A DNA stretch of 64,000 nt, taken from contig NC_059372.1 in the NCBI RefSeq assembly GCF_019703515.2, positions 26,675,431 through 26,739,430 of the forward strand, in the 5' to 3' direction. How positions within the stretch are numbered: the first letter of the stretch is position 1; each line of letters opens with the position of its first letter. This DNA is from Myxocyprinus asiaticus. Its lineage: Eukaryota > Chordata > Actinopteri > Cypriniformes > Catostomidae. Positions 12,823 through 24,222 of the stretch are shown here, in pieces. Made by a program: the position numbers and the translations under genes. Below the pieces are notes generated by a model. It ran no database searches. It had not been told where the DNA came from and was given only the letters and a program-made list of their open reading frames with translations.

Positions 12823-12910
12823 GGGCAGAACATTCTTTAACCACTCCCCTCCAACCAGCAGTCTGCTTTGAGCTTTGACAGCAAGTAAAAAAGATGCATA
12901 ACAAACAGAG

Positions 12911-13159
12911 ATGGCGAGGGGTGCGTTATAGGTTGTGGTTCTCCCAAATCCATTTTCCCAATCCCCCAAATACCCTGGTTGCGGGCCCGATGGCTTGATT
13001 TTTTGCATTTAGAATATCAGAGTGGTATGTTCGAGGCATTTCACCCACGAATGCTTCAAAAATTGGACAGAACACGAAATGGGGTTTGTGAAAAATCTGT
13101 CCTTAACAGATTCGGCTGTCCCGTCAGTGTACACCGTTGGTACCTCACAAAGTTTGACA
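12911..13159 (+). pseudogene. THAP-domain exon remnant inside the 2.58-kb element
   Basis: Reading with two frame changes, the + strand gives a THAP zinc finger, a DNA-binding C2CH domain. After ATG-GCG-AGG (12911-12919) a one-base gap leads to CVIGCGSPKS (first Cys pair), then PWLRARWLDFLHLE with the invariant Trp. After a second shift near 13015 it gives VVCSRHFTHECF (the C-x2-H pair), then LTDSAVPSVYTVGTS, which is the signature AVPS end of the domain. A perfect donor GTAAGT follows at 13160. The spacing between the Cys pair and C-x2-H is slightly short, so a small deletion probably accompanies the second shift. No downstream transposase exon is recognised. This is a broken copy, not an expressed gene. 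Confidence 0.72.
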
Positions 13160-13362
13160 GTAAGTGAAACTAGCTAGCAACGGTTTTCGTCGCTAGCTGC
13201 GTTATCTGCCAGCTATATATTAGACATAGTTTTAGGCTACTGTTCTAAGCAATGCACCCTATTTAAAACCTTGCCAAAATGCAGTAATTAAACACCGGTT
13301 AATGTAATAAAGGTTGCAGCAGTAATAGCAAATAACAATTAGTTTTGAAAAATTAGCATTAC

Positions 13363-13552
13363 CATTGGGAGACATCGAGATGCTCTCGAGGGTGAACTTG
13401 CTCCTGAGTCTTCACGTTCTCCTGATCCTCGTCCTCCTCCACTTGCTGCAAACAAACTTCATCTCCATCGAAAGCGATTGCTGGCAGTGTGTCATGCGGC
13501 GAGTAGTCCTCCACAACTGATTGTAAACTTGAGTTCAGATCTGCCTCATTTT
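13363..13552 (-). other. Coding-like, exon-like open stretch on the minus strand
   Basis: On the minus strand a stop-free, acidic frame runs from an acceptor-like CCATACAG (just above 13552) down to a donor-like GTAATG at 13362. It includes SPHDTLPAIAFDGDEVCLQQ and then EEDEDQENVKTQEQ. I do not recognise the protein. It lies in the same element as, but opposite to, the THAP remnant. Its length and composition could also be chance. Confidence 0.3.
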
Positions 13553-13922
13553 CTGTATGGAACGCCTACTTTTCTAGATCCAGTCAATTCCCAGTGGATT
13601 AAAGCAAGCCCCGCCTTCTATTTTTTCTCATTCAATATTCCGTTTCACTCAGAAATATGTCATGATACTGAAGTTGGTCGCAGCTTCCGTTACATGCGGA
13701 CTTTAAGTGCATTTAAGTGAGGAGGAATTAGACATTTTGAATTCAAGCGGAAAACCAAAAACTTTGAAAAAGCGATTTAGAACGTAACTTAAAAGAAAAA
13801 TAATTAGTAATGTGATTACGTTTTAGATTAAGTAATCAGTACAGTAATCAGATTACATTTTTAGAGAAGTAATTTGTAGTGGATAAATTATTTTGAGTAA
13901 TTTACCCAACACTGACTGTAAG

Positions 13923-14289
13923 TTGGTTATTAGATGCACAGCTGGTCTGACTAACTGCAGTGCTAATCAACCTGATTATGTTCCAGTTAATCACTTCAAA
14001 AAAGCCTGGAGTCTGCATCTCGTGTTGAGCCCTCGATGAATAATGTATGTATCATAACTTTATGAACATCAGTGCGTGCCAATTCCGCACGTTTACTACC
14101 TGTACACATGACCTTCAGAGTGATCATCAGTATGCCTTCTGTTCAGGGATGCTTTGCACCTCTTGAATCCAATAGCTCTCGATGGTCGACTGAGGACTAA
14201 GTTTTGTTGTCGATGTAAAGTACATTTAACGATACCTGTTCTGTTTTTGGGTTTGAACTCGCGCATGTGGTAGGTTGTATGAGCTGACG
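13923..14289. other. Intergenic stretch upstream of the atp2b3 promoter region
   Basis: No gene recognised. Composition becomes less AT-rich towards 14300, where the purine-rich and CpG-bearing region upstream of the first atp2b3 exon begins. Confidence 0.45.
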
Positions 14290-14630
14290 TGATCGCACTG
14301 TAAGGGAGCAGAGTGGGAGGGAGGGAGGGATTTTGAGCGATGAAGGAGGCTGGGGTGGGGAGAGAGAGAGAGAGTGAGTGTGTGTGTGTGCGCGCATAGC
14401 AGCCCGCGCGGATGCTGCGTCCACGGTCCTCAGCGCGCAGCTCAGCGAAGGGGCTGTCATCACACATCGCATAAAAAAAATCCAAATATCGCTTTATCAC
14501 CTCCTTGATTTACACTTTCAAGAAGAAGCGTAAAAACCGCACACGAGCAAAATACCTTTGCCCTTTTGTTTTACATCGTTCGGGACAGTAATTTCCCAAC
14601 GTCTCCAATTTTTTTCCTCTGCGGAACCTC
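14290..14630 (+). promoter_or_regulatory. atp2b3: Probable atp2b3 promoter region
   Basis: A GGGAGG-rich and GAGAGA/GTGTGT stretch (14310-14395) is followed by a local CpG cluster (GCGCGC, CCCGCGCGG, CAGCGCGCAG; 14388-14450) and a weak CATAAAAAAA at 14470. This lies just upstream of a strong splice donor at 14823. It is therefore the likeliest promoter of atp2b3, but no start site can be fixed from the sequence. Confidence 0.45.
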
Positions 14631-14822
14631 CATCCAACCAGGCAACAACTGCACTATTTAAGGATTCATAGTCTCCATCCGTAGTAAACACACCGCTAAA
14701 ACACCTGGGCGATAGAGGACAATATGGCAACAGCTACTGAGTAATTTGTATTTCTCTGAAGCGGATCCAGGATTTTCCCCTTTCCCCAACAAACCGCGGC
14801 AATGTCCTTGGAGCATGGCCTG
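14631..14822 (+). other. atp2b3: Inferred 5' non-coding exon 1 of atp2b3 (left end unknown)
   Basis: The right border is a strong donor, CTG|GTGAGTATC, at 14822/14823, which would pair with the TTTGCAG acceptor ending at 26570. An upstream ATG at 14802 opens a small frame (MSLEHGL). Across the splice it continues as ASTPIPAHCTL and stops, an 18-codon uORF that could damp translation. The exon is inferred from splice signals and position only. Confidence 0.45.
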
Positions 14823-16684
14823 GTGAGTATCTCAGATTTACACCAATCAGGAATGTTCTTGCCATGGTAACAGTTGGCAGTTCGTTATCATTTAGAGTAG
14901 ACTACTTACTGTTAAATTGTCCTTATATATGTTCTGCGAATGCAAAAGACACCTTTCTGTAAAACCTGTCCTGTTTTCTTGTTATAAATGATAGCTGTCA
15001 AGCAGATTAAAACTACTGCATTGAAGCCCTGGCCGCAAAGAATATTAGTTACAGTCAAACCATATGATGCATATGATTATTCACGAAGACGTCGTCCGTG
15101 GTTTCCCATCTGTAATGTGTTTATGTGTTGTCCTTATGATTGTGGATGACTGTATGCCTTTCGAAAGTGTTCTCACGTTTTTCTAAATACCAAATGTATA
15201 CTTTTTAAAGACGATTAGGTATTAAAGATTGTTTATAGCAGTGTTGTTTTTGTGTAACATTTCTATTCGGATGAGCGGGTCTAGATACCTGGCACTGGTG
15301 GTACCCACACACATTGCGTTTGTTCCGGATGCGAGTGGCGCACCATCCTCTCTTAAGCAGCATGCTCGTGCTAATAATTCAATTAACATCGCGAGACACT
15401 CACTAGACGATAAAGACACGCGTTTTCTTTGCAAGTATTCGTGCTCTCACGCCGGGTTTAGTGCAAAGAGCAGTCGCCCTCTGAAGGTGACCAGTAAAGG
15501 TCATTTTATTTGAGAAAACATCGCTGTGGTGCACCGCGAGACACACCTGACCAGCATCTGCTCAGTGACGACGGCGCGCGATATGTGAAGTTCGCTGTGA
15601 GTTGCTTGAATTTTCATTGGCAATCCTGAGGACTTTTTTGTTCCTACTGCAAGGTGTGCGAGTATGCTGGGTGTGGAACGAGGAGAGGAGGGGGTAGTTG
15701 TAGTCTCGCATGGCTGTAAATCTATACTCTACTCTGATTGGCCACTTAGGGTAAGATGGTGTAAGATGCCCCCCTTAAGGACAATATTCATTTACTTTTA
15801 AATTGTAACTGTATATATAAACCTTTAGCATGTACAGGATGATGGGGCATCACCCAACATATTATCAAGGGAAATAAATAGAAACATTTGCTAATTTTGT
15901 TGTCATAGCACAAAATAAAACAATTATGAAAAGGGGCCATCTTACCCCACTACTGGGGCAAGAAGACCCCCCAGGGTAAACTTGTCCCAGGTGTCATCCG
16001 ATTTATAATGTATAAAATACATCTGATATCATTCTTAGTAATGTATTTTTGACATTTAAAGGAAAATATAAAATCAAATATTTTATGTAATTGTTTATTT
16101 TCACAATTTAGTTGAATAATTGAATAACTAAACAATGACAAATCAAATAACAGAATCCCAGTGGGGAAAAAAAAAAAAATTAATCTGCAAGGTAAACTTA
16201 TTCTATGAATTATATACTTTACAGGCCTATGAATATATACATATACAAATAAATAATATTTTTAATTTAAGGCATGTCATAGTAATACTATGATGTTTAT
16301 TATGGTCTTTTTTTATACAAATTAATGGTTACTGCTGTATTTGATCCTTAGTTTCTGTAAACGATATTTAGTTTCATAGACATTGAGGGGGAAATGTGTA
16401 GATAAGTGGTTGACTCTTAAATATTTTAGCTACATTTGGTCCCCCAACCATGACCCCTGTCTTGATTATGGTTGCATCACTGCATATATTTATAGCTCTT
16501 TATATGAATGTGCCCATGTGAGTACTACGCTTTGGTGGTAGCCAAAAACTTGCCTTCTAATGAGTTGAAATCTCAATTCAGTTGTCACTTCTCTATGCAA
16601 TTACACACATCTACTGTTTTGTTTTTGTCATTCTTTTAAAAAGATAATGCACACCAATGAAAGTTCAATATCAAGTTAATTCAT
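14823..16684. other. atp2b3 intron 1, first part
   Basis: Holds a moderately CpG-rich zone (15250-15720) and an inverted pair of GGTAAGATG...CATCTTACC motifs around 15745-15960 (GTGTAAGATGCCCCCC and GGGCCATCTTACCCCAC) that may bound a small MITE. No coding exon is recognised. Confidence 0.45.
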
Positions 16685-17160
16685 TATTAAAAATGAAAAT
16701 TATCTCATCATTTACTCACTCTTATGCCTTCTCTGTGTGTGACTGTCTTTCTTCTGCAGAACACAAACGAAGATGTTTAGAAGAATATTTCAGCTCTGTA
16801 GGTCCTTGCAATGCAAGTGAATGGTGACCAAAATGTTGAAGCTCCAAAAATCACACAAAGGCAGCATAAAAGTAATCCATAAGACTCCATTGGTTAAATC
16901 CATATCTTCAGAAGTGATATGATAAGTGTGGGTGAGAAGCAGATCAATATTTAAAACCTTTTTTACTTTAAATCTCCACTTTGACATTCTGAAAGTGAAA
17001 GTGGAGATTTATAATAAAAAAGGATTGAAACATTTCTCACCCAAAGTGGTTGCATGGCTTCCGAAGACACATATTAAGCCACTAGCGTATGTATTACTTT
17101 TATGCTGCTTCAAAGGTTTGGTCACCATTCACTTGCATTGTATAACTATCCTTTTAAGAC
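16685..17160. repeat. Foldback MITE of the TTTACTCAC/CTTCTGCAGAACACAAA family
   Basis: Both halves are inverted copies of each other: AAAAGTAATCCATAAGACTC on the left mirrors GTATTACTTTTATGCTGC on the right, around a central AAATCTCCACTTT...AAAGTGGAGATTT hairpin. Related copies lie at 27566-28176 and 52834-53437, and a diverged one at 37470-37965. Non-coding; the mobilising superfamily is not determined. Confidence 0.8.
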
Positions 17161-17485
17161 TAATTGAAGCGATCACCTCCACTCATCAAGGTCACTGTTT
17201 TGGCTTCCCTCGTTGTAAGCAACTTTGATGGTTGCTCACAATGGAGAATTGTAGGAACAAAAGGATTGACACCTGTGCACAGGCAGCATTTTATGTATCT
17301 TCTAGAAAAAGTGCTTAAAACCTTAACAAAAAAAGTTGTTTGTGCTCCAGTTTTCTGTCCAGGTTGCTCTAGTTTGAATGCTGTTGTTGCAATAATAAGG
17401 AAAGTTGACCTAGAAGACTTCTGCTGCTGCGCTCACACTTTTATGGATTAAAGTTTGTTAAAAAAAAACTAAAATTTTTTTTTTG

Positions 17486-17548
<63 letters not shown>

Positions 17549-19556
17549 CAGTATGTATATACTGTATATATCCCTGATGAAAATAAAGAGTGACAGAGAA
17601 AAGAGAGTGATTGTGGTCAATATTTGAAGTGACAACCACATCTCGCACACTCTTGCATTCATATCTTTTCATGAATCTTACACAGGATGATACATTCTTA
17701 AATCAATGGCCCCTGATGCTGTAATATAAATGAATGGGTATGACTGGTGCATGTGTGATTAAAATGGCATGGTTGATAGATTACATTTGGAATACAACAT
17801 ACCTACTTAGATCTTTTAAGCCTTTAAAAACTAATGAATATCAGGACTGAATATCAACATAAGCTGCAAAAATTATTTTCTCAATCAATATTTTTCTCTC
17901 CCAGAAAAAAATGTCTAAGATCATAAGACTTGTTTTCAGAGAATTTAGCTTGAATTACGTTTATGTTTCTTACCCGATTGGTAGATTGTTTTTATATTGT
18001 TTAGATATTTTTACTGGAAAATGAGACAAAATACAGATTAAGAATGAATCTTTTTTTGCAGTTTATATGTATACACTCTATGAGCAGAACAAATACAATG
18101 TTACTTCCAATAGAGAATCATGCAGAGTTGCAACTGTGTCTTGACACATGAAATGCAAAAGCAGAGCTGATGCAGGGTTAGATAATGTGTGTATAGATCA
18201 GGGCACAGTGACTGGACATGGCCCATGGGATGGTGGTTCATGGTTATGTTATGTCTCCATCAGATAAAAATGACTCCCACCTATTTGCAACACATAAATA
18301 GAACAATGATCCCATTCTTATTCATTTGGTCAAAATCACACACACCAAGGAAACATATCCTTGTTACTCTTACAGTAGAAGGCACAAATATCTGAACTAA
18401 TAATAGACTGATATATTGACCAGGCTGCTTAATCAGCTGATATTTGACAAATTGGATAGTCAAAGGATAGTGCACATATTTTCTGATTTCAAATATATAT
18501 ATATTTAGTGATTCCAGTAAATATTGGTAAAATCGATTATTTAAATTTGACTTCATCATGTTTTCTATCAGTAAGTTCTATTATATTGGCCACCAGCCAC
18601 CCTGAGCACTAGATATCGGAACCTACCATTAAAAACCCATATCTGTCTACAACTAGTCTAAACCATGGTCAGATATTTATAATAGAAGATGAGGATCTTA
18701 TGTTACTCCCTACTGACTCTTATGCCAATGCAGTCCATGTTTCGCTCAGAAAGCCTGAAACCAATGTAATGAATACAGGCCACTGCAGTGAAGTTGGATG
18801 GGAGGAGGTAAAATTGGACGAGCAAAGAACAGATGGACAAAGAGACTAAAATTGAGGATAATGGGGGGGGGTTGCTATGAACTGAGCCAGACAAGGTAAT
18901 ATCACAGCCCAGCAGGTGTAGCTATAGCTCACATGTGTATTCAGAATCCAGAAGTGTTCTGTCAGAAAAAGTTGGATTGGCCAAGTGTGCTTACAAACAC
19001 AAGGACTTTTGCCTGGTAACAGATGTTTCGAGTATTTACAGAAATGCAAATGAACTGCATATTTACAGAATAATACAAACACAATAATATGAATATGAAT
19101 ATTACATGTACAAAGAGTTGTTATCCTGTAAACAGGAATGTGCAAAGCAGAATAAGAATGTGCAGAGGCATGGGTTGTTTAAAGATGAAGTGTGTAATTT
19201 TTAAGTTATTTAAAAAAGTTGTTCACTAAAAATGACAAAATATCTCAATTGTAATCAAATTACTTTACTGATTTAAAATCATTTGTGATGCTAACTTAAA
19301 TGTTGTTACAGTACATTTTTGGAGAGGTGCACATCAGGCTATGGTGTAGTCTACACCGTAACCGCCATAGGTTCGACTCAGAAGTATTAATTGGCCTTTA
19401 AAGTGAAACACTGTTGCTCTTAGGCACTATTAAATCATTCCTCTGTTTGAGCAGCCCGTCAAGTCCAACACAGCAACAGTGGCTGACTCAGTGGTGTGAG
19501 TTTGGGGCGGGACTTTCTGTGTGTACCAATAATGGAAGATGGGAATTTTATGGACA
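17161..19556. other. atp2b3 intron 1, repeat-poor stretch
   Basis: Apart from the AT microsatellite I see no gene, RNA or clear element. Short open frames on both strands have no domain features. Confidence 0.5.
17491..17542. repeat. (AT)n microsatellite
   Basis: About 26 AT units, followed by the palindrome TATACAGTATGTATATACTG. It would fold into a perfect hairpin. Confidence 0.97.
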
Positions 19557-20630
19557 ACAATATTTAGCCACAACATTAAAACCGCCTGCCTAATATTGTG
19601 TAGGTCCCCCTCGTGCTGCAAAAACAGCGGCAACCCGCATCTCAGAATAACATTCTGAGATGCTATTCTTCTCACCACAATTGTACAGAGTGGTTATCTG
19701 AGTTACCGTAGACTTTGTCAGCTCGACCCAGTCTGGCCATTCTCTGTTGACCTCTCTCATCAACAAGGCGTTTCTGTCCACAGAACTGCCACTCACTGGA
19801 TGTTTTTTGTTTTTGGAACCATTCGGAGTAAATTCTAGAGACTGTTGTGTGTGAAAATCCCAGGAGATCAGCAGTTACAGAAATACTCAAACCAGCCCGT
19901 CTGGCACCAACAATCCTCCATGCTAGTGGTTCTGAACCTTTTTAACTCCAAGGCCCCCCACTGTCCAAGACAATATTTGAAGGCTCCCTCACCCGAAACT
20001 AGACATGTCTGATTAAAATAATTAATCATGGATAATTTGTGATTCTAGAAGTTTCAGAAAGAGTCTGTTTATAATTTGTAGGCATACATCTTAAAGTATT
20101 TTTTTAGCATTTTATTTAAGTTTAATTATTTTAATATTTCTTATTTTAAATACATTTTAAGTCAACTTGAGGCCCCCTTGGAAGTGTGCTGAGGCCCCTA
20201 GTGGGTCCCGGCCCCCTGGTTGAGAACCACTGATCCATGCGATTATCTAATCAGCCAATTGTGTGGCAGCAATGCAGTGCATAAAATCATGCAGATACAG
20301 GTCAGGAGCTTCAGTTAATGTTCACATCAACCATCAGAATGGGGAAAAATGTTGATCTCAGTGATTTGGACTGTGGTATGATTGTTGGTGTCAGGCGGGC
20401 TGGTTTGAGTATTTCTGTAACTGCTGATCTCCTGGGATTTTCACGCTCAACAGTCTCTAGAATTTACTCTGAATAGTGCCAAAAACAAAAAACATCCAGT
20501 GAGCGACAGTTCTGCAGATGGAAATGCCTTGTTGATGAGAGAGGTCAACAGAGAATGGCCAGACTGGTTTGAACTGACAAAGTCTACATTAACTCAGATA
20601 ACCGCTCTGTACAGTTGTGGTGGGAATTGA
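19557..20630. mobile_element. Decayed Tc1-like element in head-to-head halves
   Basis: The left half (19557-19923) on the minus strand encodes transposase helix-turn-helix fragments: SISVTADLLGFSHTTVSRIY, then KRLVDERGQQRMARL. The right half (20234-20630) carries the same sequence on the + strand (GAGTATTTCTGTAACTGCTG, then GATGAGAGAGGTCAACAG), with stops. The two halves are inverted repeats of each other over more than 200 bp. No catalytic-domain coding remains. A separate MITE sits between them. Confidence 0.8.
19924..20233. mobile_element. Short hAT-like MITE inserted in the Tc1 remnant
   Basis: Ends TAGTGGTTCTGAACC and GGTTGAGAACCACTGA are inverted. Flanks read CTCCATGC and ATCCATGC, an 8-bp duplication with one mismatch. 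At about 310 bp it is non-coding. It interrupts the older Tc1-derived sequence. Confidence 0.78.
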
Positions 20631-21837
20631 ATTTGTTTATGTCCAGAAAGGTATGGGCCTATACAAGTAGTTTAAATATGAAAAATAAAAGTAGGGAATT
20701 TAATATTGCACACATGGGTTTCTATAAGTATCATGCATAAATATTAATTAACAAATAGCACAGAAATGTTATATTGCACTCAATGGAGATGTTGCACTGT
20801 AAGAGACCTTTTTGGATCAAATGAGTATAAAGAAGAAATGGGGGAAAACATTATATAAAACATATACAAAATATTCATCAAGGCTTATTTCTTGCAGAGA
20901 GTCTGTGTTTTAATTTTTTTTATTATTATCTTATGGCAAATAGCAGAGGGAGTTATGTCTGTGTCCTATTCCATCAGTCTAGCAAAAATCACCCTTTTCT
21001 CTTCCTTATGACAGCACCTTCATTACCGCCACTATGTTTGATCCTCTTAGTAAAGCTCTGTCAGCAGCAGGCCTGCAGGCCTCTGTGCTGTATTTACCCT
21101 TGTCACTGAGACTCTCTATAAACATGGAGCTCATGGGAATGAGAGTTTATTTTCTGCTCTGAAAAAAAAAAAAATACTGGCTGACAATTAGATGAAGAAT
21201 CTTGTAAAGTGTAGTTGCATTTGTCATTCTGCAGAAATAACCCAAGCGATGTCTGTCCGCTCACATTAAAGCAGCATAGGGATGGACTGATGTTTTTTTT
21301 TTCTTCTTTTTTTTCTGTTTCCTCTATATAATGTCTTTTTGTTCCATTTTTAGAACAGAACAAAAGCTAATTTTTCTGGCTAAAAAAAACTATCTGACAG
21401 TAAGTTAGATTCACAGATCTAATTAGTTAGGATATCTAATGTCTGTTTAGATTCTGTTTGTGTATGAAAGCTTTTTTCCTTTAGAGCTTTTTTAATCTGC
21501 CTCAGTCGCAATACAACTGGTGTTCTTATACTGTATCTATTTTAATTGGGGAGTTGGGGGTCATAGAGGGAATGTGTCTTTTCCCCATATAAACTGGCAT
21601 GCCATGACATAACATTTCTGTAATAAACAATTAATATAATATATATTATTATTATTATTATTATTATTTTATTTATTATAATTTTTTTTTCTCCACATTT
21701 CCCAATAGAACAGAAATGCAATTGTGGGTCTTTATGATCACATTTTTTTAATGTTATTCTCACAATACTACGTGATATGTTCATAATCAATGATTGGGTC
21801 TTTTAGGGTTAAAGGTTTAATACAAATATAAATAAAC
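20631..21837. other. atp2b3 intron 1, no gene seen
   Basis: AT-rich, with a short ATT repeat near 21644-21670 and a poly-A/poly-T rich patch near 21290-21310. No recognisable coding sequence. Confidence 0.5.
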
Positions 21838-22325
21838 ATTCTGTCATTATTTACTCACCCTCATGTTGTTCCAAACCTGTATGACTCACTTTCTTCTGTG
21901 GAACACAAAGATTAATAATCTAATCTAATCACAAAGTGATTAATAATCGTGATTAAAATGTATACCATTATCATGCAGCCCTAGCGTCATTTACTAGTTT
22001 GTAGCTTTAACACTTTGTTCAACATGAGAGCTGCTGTTTAATGTAATTTAATTTTTTTATTTTAGAATTGATATCTAAGCATTGTTCAAATCGTGTAGCC
22101 CTGTAAGAAAAGAAATAAAAACAATCTCAAATGACAGAATAATCGTGATTAATAATTGATTAAAAAGTGATTAAAAATGTAACCATTATCGTGCAGCCCT
22201 AGCGTAAACATTTTTTAAAATTTCTTCTCTTGTGTTTCATGGGAAAAGAAAGTCATATGGGTTTGGAACAACATGAGGGTGATTAAATGACAGAATTTTC
22301 ATTTTTGGGTGAACTATCTCTTTAA
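21838..22325. repeat. MITE of the CTCACCCTCATGTTGTTCC family with a nested insertion
   Basis: The left end reads ATTTACTCACCCTCATGTTG and the right end is its inverse, finishing TTTTTGGGTGAACTATCTC. The middle (about 21911-22205) is occupied by another repeat rich in GATTAATCGTG and ending twice in GCAGCCCTAGCGT. Related copies lie at 26069-26343 and 27338-27552. Confidence 0.75.
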
Positions 22326-23638
22326 ACAAGTAGAAAAATTCAGGTAACAGCTGAATAAGAGTGGACGGAAGTGTGGCTAAACTACTTCATTCAGTAGTTG
22401 GACTCTGTCAGTGAACTGTCTCTATAATCAGAGTGAAGTGAGCAGCACTGACTCATCGACTTTGCTTTTAATTTCAAATGTTCCCAGTGAAAAGTCATTT
22501 CCGGCATTGTTTCACAGCTTCATGATCCATTTTTAATGTTTGAATATGGGTTAGGGTTTCTTCTAGCTTTAGGGTGTAGTGTGTGTCTGTGCCCATGTGT
22601 GGGTGTGAGCACTTTTCTGTTGGTTACTTAGACATATTACATAAGGCGCTGAACAATTTATGTAATGCTGGCCCTCTGTCTCTCCCTTTTAACTTTAGCA
22701 GATTGGGTTGGGTAGCTTCTGGGCGGTCTGGTCTAGGCAGACCTGGGAAAGCTCAGTACACTATCATCAGTGTCTTACCTAATGGCATTAGAGCACACTT
22801 GCTGAAAGGTTTGGGAAAACACGTATCAATATGAATATTCAGCATAATCTCCAGACCATCTGCCTCCTGCACACTAAACATAACTGCACGGTTAAGCAGT
22901 CTCTTGGTGAGGCAAATCTGGGGCTGCATAGACCCAGAAGTGTGTGTTTGTCTGTTGACAGGAAGTGGCTCCAAAAGAAACATATCTTCACAGAAACACA
23001 TATACAGAGACAAATCATATAGCTTTGTTTTTTCACTTCATGCTTCTTGATTAATCGGATTGCTATCTGATTGGGTATCAACAATCAATTTACACTTGGC
23101 TACATACTGTAACTGTGTTCACAAAACAAATATAAATCTGAACTACTATTCCTACAGTATATACAATTATAACAAACTGAACTTCTGTGATGATAACAGT
23201 GTGCAACAGTCTGGATCCACAAGTAAAAATCCCATTAATGTTCTCCATAGATGGATAGATTTCTAACAATACCTTGTAAACCTTTAAAGACAGACCTACT
23301 GTGAGCTCAGAGGTTGTTGATGGTTTATGGTATGTGCTTCTGCTGAAGCTATCAGTCTGCATTATTTCAACTTAATTTAACAAAAATGTGTTTAAAAAAG
23401 GAATTTCTTGTGAAAAACTACTCTACCCATAATCCTGAATGATCCACCTATCAGAGAATCATGTCTAACAAAGCGCGCCAAGAGCTCTGCAGCGACGGCC
23501 CACTCCTCTATGACGCACAGCGAATTATGCAGTTGAGTCTCTCTACACTTGCAAACTAGTGATACATTTTTATATACCTGAATATTTTGCAATAAACTTA
23601 AAATATATTGATTTTATACTTATAATCAACAACTCTGA
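22326..23638. other. atp2b3 intron 1, no gene seen
   Basis: Short overlapping open frames on both strands (22583-23362) have no domain or splice support. No repeat family is recognised. Confidence 0.5.
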
Positions 23639-24222
23639 AGGACTATTTTGTGGTTCAGTACAAGTTAAGTTTAATCAATAGCATTTGTGGCATAATGTTG
23701 CTCACCGCGGTGAATAAAATCAATATATTTTAATGATTTTGACTCATCATTTTCTTTAAATAGATGCAAAAATGGAGGTTACAGTTAGTTACTTAGAATG
23801 GAAGTAAATGGGGCCAAAATTGGAGGGTTTAAAGGCAGAAATGTAAAGCTTACAATTTTATAAAACCACTTACATGAATTCTTCTGTAAAAAAAATTTTT
23901 GTTTCTGTTTTTACAGTTGTTTTAAGGTGGCAACGAAAAGTGTAATATAACTTTACACAGAAAAAATAATTTTATCACAGTAAAAGCATGTTAACACATA
24001 TTGTTTACATCTTGTGGCTATACTTTTGAAACAGTGATTATTTTAATGTTAACGGACTGGCCCCATTCACTTCCATTGTAAGTTCCTTTCTGTAACCCAG
24101 ATGTTTTATTTAATTTTTGTTTTATGAACAGGGACAATTCGAAATAAATCTGAGTGGTAATCAACATTTTGCCGCTAATGCTGTCGACTGAGCTTAAATT
24201 GTATTGAACCTGGAATATTCCT
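23639..24222. mobile_element. TTAA-type palindromic MITE, copy 2 (decayed left end)
   Basis: Same family as 9116-9764. The left side reads GGTTCAGTACAAGTTAAG and the right end CCTGGAATATTCCT, followed by TTAA. The left tip (AGGACTATTTTG) and left target copy are mutated. Inner motif GGCCCCATTCACTTCCATT is present. Confidence 0.82.

Larger units (their letters stand above)
11334..13914 (+). mobile_element. 2.58-kb P-like or hAT-like DNA element with 8-bp target duplication
   Basis: The element is bounded by ACTGTAAG at 11326-11333 and again at 13915-13922. The right end reads TTACCCAACACTG, and the left end (CTGTGATGGGTGTA) is its decayed inverse. Both ends carry the same subterminal AGTAATCAGATTACA-type inverted repeats. 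The 478-bp element at 53915-54392 has the same ends and its own 8-bp duplication, so the family is real. Eight-base duplications fit hAT and P superfamilies. The THAP-domain remnant inside favours a P-type or THAP-bearing source but does not prove it. A SINE (12391-12822) is a later insertion. No full transposase is readable. Confidence 0.82.

Noticed and set aside
12396..13008. Open frames of 87-129 codons on both strands across 12396-13008
   Set aside because: They lie in a tRNA-derived SINE and its flank. The SINE has A and B boxes and a target duplication and is non-coding, so the frames are accidental results of its higher GC content.
14096..14500. Minus-strand frame of 134 codons
   Set aside because: It overlaps the purine-rich and CpG-rich atp2b3 promoter region, where simple repeats (HTHTHSLSLSL) create open frames. 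There is no domain or splice support.
17441..17672. Minus-strand frames rich in alternating Tyr-Ile
   Set aside because: Translation of the (AT)n microsatellite, not a protein.
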